Shown: positions 58,923 through 64,000 of the stretch, piece by piece
Numbering within the stretch: the stretch's first letter is position 1
How the letters are laid out: each line of letters opens with the position of its first letter
Origin: VSJD01 sp041653875
GTDB taxonomy: Bacteria; Verrucomicrobiota; Kiritimatiellia; JAAZAB01
Direction of reading: 5' to 3'
DNA: 64,000 nucleotides
Assembly (NCBI GenBank): GCA_041653875.1
Contig: JBAZEM010000007.1
Coordinates: 1 to 64,000 of the forward strand
The notes under the pieces: model-generated
What the model was told of the DNA's origin: nothing
Seen by the model: only the letters and a program-made list of their open reading frames with translations
Databases searched by the model: none
Program-made: the position numbers and the translations under genes

Positions 58923-60920
58923 TTCCGCGTTTGGCACGAAGGGCGGAATGGGGCAATCCAGCGCGTCGGCGACGGCGCGCAGGAGTTCGGCTTCGGTCGC
59001 CGTCGTGCGGCCATCCGCGGCGACGCACGCGACGCAGGCATCCAACACCGTTTTTTTTATGGCGGGCGAGGCCGTATTCAAGATGGTCAGCGCTTTGTCC
59101 ACGGCGGCCAGGCCGCACAACTCTTTGGGCAATAGGCGCAGAGGCGCGACTTTGCCGTTCTCTCGAACGGCCTCTACAACACCTGGTGTAGTGGCGGTTC
59201 GTGAGAACCGCATCGCGCCGGACTGGAAGGCCTGCGCCGCCTGGGACGCTTCCGGCTGGCCGTAGTAAGCCAGGGTGGCGAGCAGGGTGGCGGCCTCCGG
59301 CAGGAGAGGTTTGAGATCGTAATACCGGACTACAACCCGGCGCGTCCGATCGTACTGTCCGGCGAGGCGGCGAACGACCATGCGTTCCAGCATGTATTCG
59401 AAGAGCGAGACGGAGGCGTCGGCCTCGATCAGCGCCCTCAGATTGGCCTGAAATTTTTCCACCTGGGCGCGCGGCAGACCCCGCAGGGCGGTCAGCGCAA
59501 TATCCGTCAGCGGCAGACGCGCCGCCGCCGGCAGGGCGGCAAGCTCCGGCGCCAGCGCCCGCGTCCGCTCGGTGACATCCGCTCCCGCTTTCATTGCCAG
59601 GTGTTGGAGTTGGGCGTTGCGGATCGGTTCGGCGGCGCTGAGCAGCAGCCCATAAATCAGGGCGCGGGCGCCGACCGGTTCGCGGACCGCGGTTTTAACG
59701 GCTTCGGGCAATGCGTTGAGCAGGGTGGCGACGTAAGCCAGGTTTTCCGCCTGCGGATGGCCGACGCTGCGCAGAGTTTCGCGCGATTGCAGGGGTATGG
59801 TCGCGGGGCGGACGGCATTTGCCGGGGCGAAGCCGGACGCCATGGCATGGGCGTCATCGGCATCCGCCGCCGGCGCCGCGTGTGCGGCGGCAAAGTCGCC
59901 GTTGAAGGACGGATCGATCCGCCGGATGCGTTCGACCAAGGGCGGGTGCGTGGCCATCAGGTTCAGGAACGACGTTCCCAGGCCGTTGGCAAAGAACAGG
60001 TGGCTGGCCTGCTCGGCGTTAGGGCTTCGGATGCGCGAGCCCGCCGCGAAGCCGCCGATTTTTTTGAGCGCGCCCGCCAGGCCGTCCGGATTGCGCGTGA
60101 ACTGCACGGAGGCGGCATCCGCCAGGAACTCGCGCTGGCGCGAGACGGCGCTCTTGATCAGCTTGCCGAAGAACACGCCGATATAACCGATGGCCATGAC
60201 GGCCAGGCCCACCAGGATGAACGCGATCGGACTGCCGTCCTTCTTGCGTCCCACGCCCGCCGTCCGGCCGGAACCGGTGGCGACCCGGAAAATCCAGTAG
60301 CCGATGATGCCGATGATCAGGATGCCGTTAAGCAGGCCCATGAGCCTTATATTCAGGCGCATGTCGCCGTTGAGAATGTGGCTGAACTCGTGCGCGATCA
60401 CGCCTTGCAGTTCGTCCCGGGTGAGTTTTGTCAGGCACCCGAAGGTGACGCCGATCACCGCGTCCTGCGTCGAGAAACCGGCGGCGAAGGCGTTGACGCC
60501 GGTTTCATTGTCGAGCACGAAGACGCGCGGCACCGGCGTGCCGGAAGCCAGGGCGATTTCCTCGACCACGTTCAAGAGCCGCCGTTCCTGCGGGGCCGTT
60601 GTGGCGGGGTCCACCGGCCGCGCGTCCAGCATGCGCGCCACGGCCTCGCCGCCCTGGGAGAGCGCGACGATTTTATAGAGCGTTCCCAGACCGATGACGC
60701 CGATGGTAATGGCGGCCACCCACATCAAGAGGTCGGCGCGCCACCAGGTCTGCGCGATGGTCAAGGCCGAGCCGGCGGCATCGCTCGGCGACGCCGGCGG
60801 GAACACGCCGGCAAACACGGCGTAGATCGCGGCGACGATCAAAACGACGGCCAGGATGAAATAGACCACCAGCAGGGTGGTCTTGCGCCGGGCCCGTTCC
60901 TGATGCTCGAAGAAATCCAT
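58914..60920 (-). CDS. M48-family zinc metallopeptidase with large C-terminal domain, carrying an in-frame palindromic element
   Basis: A 668-residue membrane protein. Two N-terminal membrane helices (about 17-75) precede the M48 domain with HEFSHILNGD (zinc ligands and catalytic Glu), two further helices, and the Glu ligand region REFLADAASVQFTRNPDG. Residues from about 370 form a helical domain of unknown role, which contains the residues RFSRTATTPGVVEAVRENG (about 570-589) encoded by a dispersed repeat. ATG 60920 is chosen over 60995, whose extra residues come from a 7-nt tract. LemA lies upstream, a common partnership. Confidence 0.85.
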   Translation of the reverse strand: MDFFEHQERARRKTTLLVVYFILAVVLIVAAIYAVFAGVFPPASPSDAAGSALTIAQTWWRADLLMWVAAITIGVIGLGTLYKIVALSQGGEAVARMLDARPVDPATTAPQERRLLNVVEEIALASGTPVPRVFVLDNETGVNAFAAGFSTQDAVIGVTFGCLTKLTRDELQGVIAHEFSHILNGDMRLNIRLMGLLNGILIIGIIGYWIFRVATGSGRTAGVGRKKDGSPIAFILVGLAVMAIGYIGVFFGKLIKSAVSRQREFLADAASVQFTRNPDGLAGALKKIGGFAAGSRIRSPNAEQASHLFFANGLGTSFLNLMATHPPLVERIRRIDPSFNGDFAAAHAAPAADADDAHAMASGFAPANAVRPATIPLQSRETLRSVGHPQAENLAYVATLLNALPEAVKTAVREPVGARALIYGLLLSAAEPIRNAQLQHLAMKAGADVTERTRALAPELAALPAAARLPLTDIALTALRGLPRAQVEKFQANLRALIEADASVSLFEYMLERMVVRRLAGQYDRTRRVVVRYYDLKPLLPEAATLLATLAYYGQPEASQAAQAFQSGAMRFSRTATTPGVVEAVRENGKVAPLRLLPKELCGLAAVDKALTILNTASPAIKKTVLDACVACVAADGRTTATEAELLRAVADALDCPIPPFVPNAEEI
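59154..59211 (-). repeat. Palindromic dispersed element, 58 bp, in-frame inside the M48 gene
   Basis: On the minus strand it begins GCGGTTCTCACGAACCGCC and ends GCCGTTCGAGAGAACGGC. Both ends are near-palindromes and match the intergenic 64-bp copy at 5523-5586, also in order. Translation in the gene frame is uninterrupted. Full details are in the findings. Confidence 0.75.
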
Positions 60921-60929
60921 GACGGAAGA

Positions 60930-61040
60930 ATTGCCGATTACTGAAGAATTGCGGATTTGTGATTTTTGATTTCGGATTTTAATCATAAATCTCAAATCCG
61001 AAATTCGAAATCAAAAATCCGCGATCCGCAATCAAAAATT
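60930..61040. repeat. 7-nt periodic palindromic tract between lemA and the M48 gene
   Basis: GGATTTGTGATTTTTGATTT on the left pairs with AAATCAAAAATCCGCGATCC on the right. Right-arm units are GAAATTC, GAAATCA, AAAATCC, GCGATCC, GCAATCA and AAAATTG. The tract lies in the 35-75 bases before both possible M48 starts and reaches the lemA stop. Confidence 0.8.
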
Positions 61041-61622
61041 GACTTTTGGGGCTTCGCGTTCCTGGGCGGCGGTGATCTCGAAGAGCTGGGCCAGGGTGAA
61101 GCCGAACAGGTTGGCCACGATCACGGACGGGAACGTTTCGCGGGCGATGTTATAACCCATGACGGCGTCGTTATAAGCCTGCCGCGCAAACGACACCTTG
61201 TTCTCGGTGGAGGTCAGTTCCTCCATCAGTTGGGCCATGGTTTGGTTGGCCTTAAGGTCGGGATAGGCCTCGACCACGGCGAAGAGGCGTCCGAGCGCGC
61301 CGGTCAGGGTGGCTTCCGCGCCCATCAGGCCCTGGATGGCGGCGGCGTCGGCCGGGTTGGCCGCCGCTTTCTGCACGGCGGCCGAAGCCTGATTGCGGGC
61401 CGAGGTGACGGCCTCGAGTGTGCCGCGCTCGTGCTTGATGTAGCCCTTGGCCGTTTCCACCAGGTTCGGGATCAGGTCATAGCGGCGTTTGAGTTGAACA
61501 TCGATCTGGGCGAACGCGTTTTTGAAGCGGTTGCGCAGGCTGATGAGCCGGTTATAAATGCCGACGACATACAACAGCACAACGACAGCGACGGCCAATA
61601 CGACGATGACGGCGATAGACAT
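61032..61622 (-). CDS. lemA: LemA family protein
   Basis: A 196-residue protein with one N-terminal membrane helix and a helical domain: YNRLISLRNRFKNAFAQIDVQLKRRYDLIPNLVE, NQTMAQLMEELTSTENKVSFAR, and FGFTLAQLFE. These are the conserved LemA blocks. LemA is often next to M48 peptidases or TPM-domain proteins, as here. AAGGAGG precedes the ATG. Function is not settled. Confidence 0.93.
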   Translation of the reverse strand: MSIAVIVVLAVAVVVLLYVVGIYNRLISLRNRFKNAFAQIDVQLKRRYDLIPNLVETAKGYIKHERGTLEAVTSARNQASAAVQKAAANPADAAAIQGLMGAEATLTGALGRLFAVVEAYPDLKANQTMAQLMEELTSTENKVSFARQAYNDAVMGYNIARETFPSVIVANLFGFTLAQLFEITAAQEREAPKVNF

Positions 61623-61968
61623 GATGCGTCCTCCTTCTGTTTGTGTTATTTACCTTGCCTGAATTAAGTTAGGCCCCGCAGCAGGGCGACTTCTTCATGT
61701 AGAGCCGACTTTACGTCGGCTATCTTCGGGACAGAATAGCCGGTATTCCGCCGGAGGCGGATCCGCCTATGGCGGAAAAACCGGCTCTACATCGGATTGT
61801 CCGCCGGCTTGCCAACCATCCTGTCCGCCATAGCCTTGGGCGACGGCGGGAGGCGGATCCGCCTATGGCGGAAAATTCCTTGGCATAAATATGAATCGGC
61901 TCTTTCTATATGAATCGGCTCTTTCTGCGGGCCGATGTCCGGTGTCTGTCGTCCGGCGTCCGCCTTTC
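61623..61968. other. 346-bp gap filled mainly by dispersed repeats
   Basis: 61696-61722 is a GTAGAGCCGAC-TTTA-CGTCGGC hairpin; 61743-61796 a TTCCGCC/GGCGGATCC palindrome followed by ACCGGCTCTACAT; 61823-61880 the longest copy of the CCGCCATAG...GGCGGATCC module; 61932-61968 a GTCCGGT/GTCTGTC/GTCCGGC 7-nt tract. No gene is seen. The direct repeat CTCTTTCTATATGAATCGG/CTCTTTCTG near 61907-61926 is minor. Confidence 0.65.
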
Positions 61969-62994
61969 TCAGCGCAGAACCGGATGCACGTCAGTGCCAT
62001 TCCATTGAAGCACGTCGTCATGTCCTCCATAGTTGCGGGAAGACTTCCACATGCGCCACATCACGCCGGCGCTTTCAAAATCCGGCCACGAGATGGCGAA
62101 ATCCGCTTTGCCGTCGCCGTCATAATCGCCCTGCGCCGGATCGGCGTTGGAAGTTTTCCCGTCTTCGCGTCCCAAGTGATAGAAAGATTCGATCTGCCTG
62201 AAATTCCGTGAGGAAGACAGCAAGTGAAAGGCGAACACATGACGTTTGCCGTACCAGGATGGCGCGGAATAAGCGAAGACTGCCGGGTCGGTTTTGCGGT
62301 CGCCGTCGTAATCGGCGGGGGCGGGGACGAGCGGACCGTCGCCCTTGGTGTCCACGTAACAGGAGCGTGCGGCATAATCCCGCGAGGAAAACAGGACCAG
62401 CCACAGCCCGTCCGACTCCCGGTAAACGCCCGGATCGCTGAAGCCGTCGCCGTCGTAATCGCCGGACACAGCTTTGTATCCCGGACCGCCGAGCCGGCCG
62501 GAGATTGTGCCGTTGCCCGGGCGCGACAACATGATCCTCCATTCGCCGGTGGTTTTGTTGTAGATCGTCGGATCGGAGGCGCCATCGCCGTCGTAATCGC
62601 CCGTCACGGGAGTCCAGTCCCTGCCGCCGAATGGAATGTACTCGGGCGGCGTAAAGCGTCGGCGCGAATACAGGAAGGCCCATCGGCCGGTTGCGCGGTT
62701 ATAAGCCACGATGTCCGCGCGTCCGTCGCCGTCATAGTCCGACTGGATGGCCGTCCAGCCCGGCCCGCCCCATCCGAACGATTGCGGCTTGTAGTCGCTT
62801 CCGCTTAAGAGGACATGCCATTCGCCGGTGGGTTCGTCGTACACGGCCGGATCCATGATCCCGTCGCCGTTGAAATCGCCGTTGCGATTGAAATTCCCGG
62901 CCAGGCCTGCCGTTGCCAGAAGGCCGCCGAGCATTGTCGCGCTCATCCACTTCTGCCATTGTTGTCGGTGTGCCGATCGAGTTGTGACCGCCAT
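61969..62994 (-). CDS. Exported FG-GAP/VCBS-type repeat protein
   Basis: A 341-residue protein with a signal-like hydrophobic segment (MSATMLGGLLATAGLAG, about residues 17-33). It then has six calcium-binding-like units: GDFNGDGIMDPAVYD, SDYDGDGRADIVAYN, GDYDGDGASDPTIYN, GDYDGDGFSDPGVYR, ADYDGDRKTDPAVFA and GDYDGDGKADFAIS. Such units form beta-propeller blades with calcium loops. The protein is probably extracellular or surface-bound. The natural C-terminus (HPVLR) lies at a 7-nt tract edge. Confidence 0.82.
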   Translation of the reverse strand: MAVTTRSAHRQQWQKWMSATMLGGLLATAGLAGNFNRNGDFNGDGIMDPAVYDEPTGEWHVLLSGSDYKPQSFGWGGPGWTAIQSDYDGDGRADIVAYNRATGRWAFLYSRRRFTPPEYIPFGGRDWTPVTGDYDGDGASDPTIYNKTTGEWRIMLSRPGNGTISGRLGGPGYKAVSGDYDGDGFSDPGVYRESDGLWLVLFSSRDYAARSCYVDTKGDGPLVPAPADYDGDRKTDPAVFAYSAPSWYGKRHVFAFHLLSSSRNFRQIESFYHLGREDGKTSNADPAQGDYDGDGKADFAISWPDFESAGVMWRMWKSSRNYGGHDDVLQWNGTDVHPVLR

Positions 62995-63084
62995 GATGTC
63001 CTCCTGCGCTTGTGAATTAAAACGGATTTATACCATGCTTGCGACGGTGCGGCAATAACAAACCACAAGCGCGCGTAATTGGTC

Positions 63085-63204
63085 AGAACGTGTGAAAAAA
63101 TCGCCCGGTGAGGGCGCCGGGCCTACAACAACCCTCAAAAATATGGGAAAATTGTAGGCCGTGCGCCCTCACACGGCGTCCGGATTAATTTTTTCACAGC
63201 TTCT
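63085..63204. mobile_element. 120-bp MITE-like element, copy 2
   Basis: It matches 44738-44857 with only a few changes. The terminal inverted repeat pairs at 15 of 17 positions (right end ATTTTTTCACAGCTTCT). It contains the same two CCCT-loop hairpins. Here it is intergenic, upstream of the tuf promoter. Confidence 0.75.
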
Positions 63205-63267
63205 GACCCATTAACAGCGCGCCGGCGTCCGGTCTAAAAAATATTTTTTAAAAAAATAAAAAACCTG

Positions 63268-63295
63268 TTGACACATAATTTTTTTTTGTTAGATT
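63268..63295 (+). promoter_or_regulatory. Candidate strong promoter of tRNA-Thr/tuf
   Basis: TTGACA (63268-63273), 16-base spacer with a T-run, TAGATT (63290-63295). A/T-rich sequence directly upstream may act as an UP element, as expected for a translation operon. Confidence 0.6.
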
Positions 63296-63462
63296 GCTTG
63301 TTCGTTTGTCATAGCTTTGGCGTTTAGCAAGCGTCAGCGCGCCTGCGGGCATGTAAAACCGCGGCGTCTTTTGAACCTCAAACCCGAATTTAAATCATGC
63401 GGAAATGAGGGCGGGGGTTTTATTGCGTTTTTTTGTTTGGGCTCGCGGGGAGCGAAGTGTTG

Positions 63463-63535
63463 GCCCACGTAGCTCAGTTGGAAGAGCACATCCTTGGTAA
63501 GGATGAGGTCAACGGTTCGATTCCGTTCGTGGGCT
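63463..63535 (+). tRNA. tRNA-Thr (anticodon GGT)
   Basis: Acceptor stem GCCCACG pairs with CGTGGGC. The anticodon stem-loop is CATCC-TTGGTAA-GGATG with anticodon GGT. T arm ACGGTTCGATTCCGT. Discriminator T, no encoded CCA. tRNA-Thr immediately upstream of tuf is an old and widespread arrangement. Confidence 0.95.
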
Positions 63536-63580
63536 CTGGACGGCGGTAAAAAAAGCAGGGCAAATTGAAGGAGACGCACA

Positions 63581-64000
63581 ATGGCAAAAGAAAAATTTGA
63601 ACGCACGAAACCGCATGTCAACGTCGGCACCATTGGACATGTGGACCATGGCAAGACGACCCTGACGGCCGCCATCACCAAGGTGCAGTCCCTCAAAGGG
63701 ATGAGCAACTACATTTCGTACGACCAGGTGGCGAAAGCCTCCGAGTCGCAGGGCCGCCGCGATCCGACCAAGATTCTGACGATCGCGACTTCGCATGTGG
63801 AATACCAGTCCGAGAAGCGGCACTATGCCCACGTGGACTGCCCCGGCCATGCCGACTATGTCAAAAACATGGTCACCGGCGCCGCCCAGATGGATGGCGC
63901 GATCGTGGTGGTGAGCGCTTCGGACGGCCCCATGCCGCAGACGCGCGAGCACATCCTGTTGGCGCGCCAGGTGGGCGTGCCTTCCATCGTTGTGTTCCTG
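63581..64000 (+). CDS. tuf: Elongation factor Tu, 5' part (runs off the window)
   Basis: The first 140 residues are present. G1 is GHVDHGKTT, G3 is DCPGHADYVKNM. The switch I region, normally ending in RGITI, reads SQGRRDPTKILTIATSHVEY, with about three extra residues and no RG; the essential Thr has a counterpart in LTI. GAAGGAG at 63567-63573 precedes the ATG. It is probably cotranscribed with the tRNA. Similar switch I changes are, as far as I recall, found in Verrucomicrobia-related EF-Tu, which supports the lineage guess. Confidence 0.97.
   Translation, partial: MAKEKFERTKPHVNVGTIGHVDHGKTTLTAAITKVQSLKGMSNYISYDQVAKASESQGRRDPTKILTIATSHVEYQSEKRHYAHVDCPGHADYVKNMVTGAAQMDGAIVVVSASDGPMPQTREHILLARQVGVPSIVVFL

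Larger units (their letters stand above)
62995..63462. other. 468-bp gap before the tRNA-Thr/tuf unit
   Basis: It contains the second 120-bp inverted-repeat element (63085-63204), an A/T-rich stretch (about 63235-63265) that could be an UP element, the promoter at 63268, and a leader of about 165 bases before the tRNA. No open reading frame of interest. Confidence 0.6.

Noticed and set aside
59601..60944. Long plus-strand open frame (447 codons) opposite the M48 gene
   Set aside because: Low-complexity composition and full overlap with a clear M48 peptidase on the other strand.
60930..61040. Possible CRISPR-like or ordinary tandem array
   Set aside because: Units are 7 nt with no spacers and no cas genes nearby; not CRISPR.

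Overview
The window looks like chromosomal DNA from a Gram-negative member of the Planctomycetes-Verrucomicrobia-Chlamydiae group, most likely Kiritimatiellota or Lentisphaerota/Verrucomicrobiota. This is inferred, not proven. The grounds are an outer-membrane gene set (lpxA, msbA-like, mlaEFD, lgt, lspA), a moderately high-GC core, several families common in that group (URO-D-like proteins, Gfo/Idh/MocA, GH38, GH78 remnant, DUF362, bactofilin-like), and an EF-Tu whose switch I lacks the usual RGITI motif. No phage, CRISPR array, rRNA operon or complete insertion sequence was seen.

Layout. 0.1-3.9 kb: a lower-GC cassette of an O-antigen ligase-like protein that seems 5'-truncated, followed by two exported alpha/beta hydrolases. 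4-12.2 kb: cell-wall and envelope genes: murD, a LysM lipoprotein, a HicB/HicA toxin-antitoxin pair, ftsW, a W/F-P-L repeat protein and mlaEFD. 12.2-19 kb: nucleotide metabolism (divergent thymidylate synthase, dCMP deaminase), an alkyltransferase, a sugar isomerase-like protein, an NhaD-like antiporter and a URO-D-like protein. 19-24.9 kb: nfnAB, then divergent dksA-like, lspA, miaA and lpxA. 25-36.5 kb: cls, rluD, lgt, a bactofilin-like membrane protein, two pseudopilins, an ECF sigma/anti-sigma/Spy-like module, trxB, msbA-like and a lytic transglycosylase. 36.5-48 kb: oxidoreductase, thiE/thiH, mgtC-like, corA, GH38 mannosidase, second URO-D-like protein and a DUF4139 protein. 48-64 kb: AsmA-like protein, tRNA-Val, DUF47/Pit phosphate uptake, DUF362 ferredoxin, GH78 remnant, bioF-bioH-bioC, ferritin-like and rhodanese proteins, an inositol-phosphatase remnant, a ComEC-like hydrolase, M48/LemA, an FG-GAP protein and tRNA-Thr with the start of tuf.

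The most unusual layer is the intergenic DNA. Many gaps hold tracts with a strict 7-nt (sometimes 8-nt) period of drifting units, often arranged as two facing arms that could form long hairpins. These tracts spill into genes and supply start codons or terminal residues (lgt, rluD, thiE, lpxA, the ComEC-like gene, the ECF sigma gene, perhaps M48). Two copies of one tract differ by whole 7-nt units. Other dispersed elements are a 58/64-bp palindromic element present once between genes and once in frame inside the M48 gene, a 120-bp element with 17-bp terminal inverted repeats that forms the end of the GH38 gene, several covarying hairpin modules, and a REP-like inverted pair.
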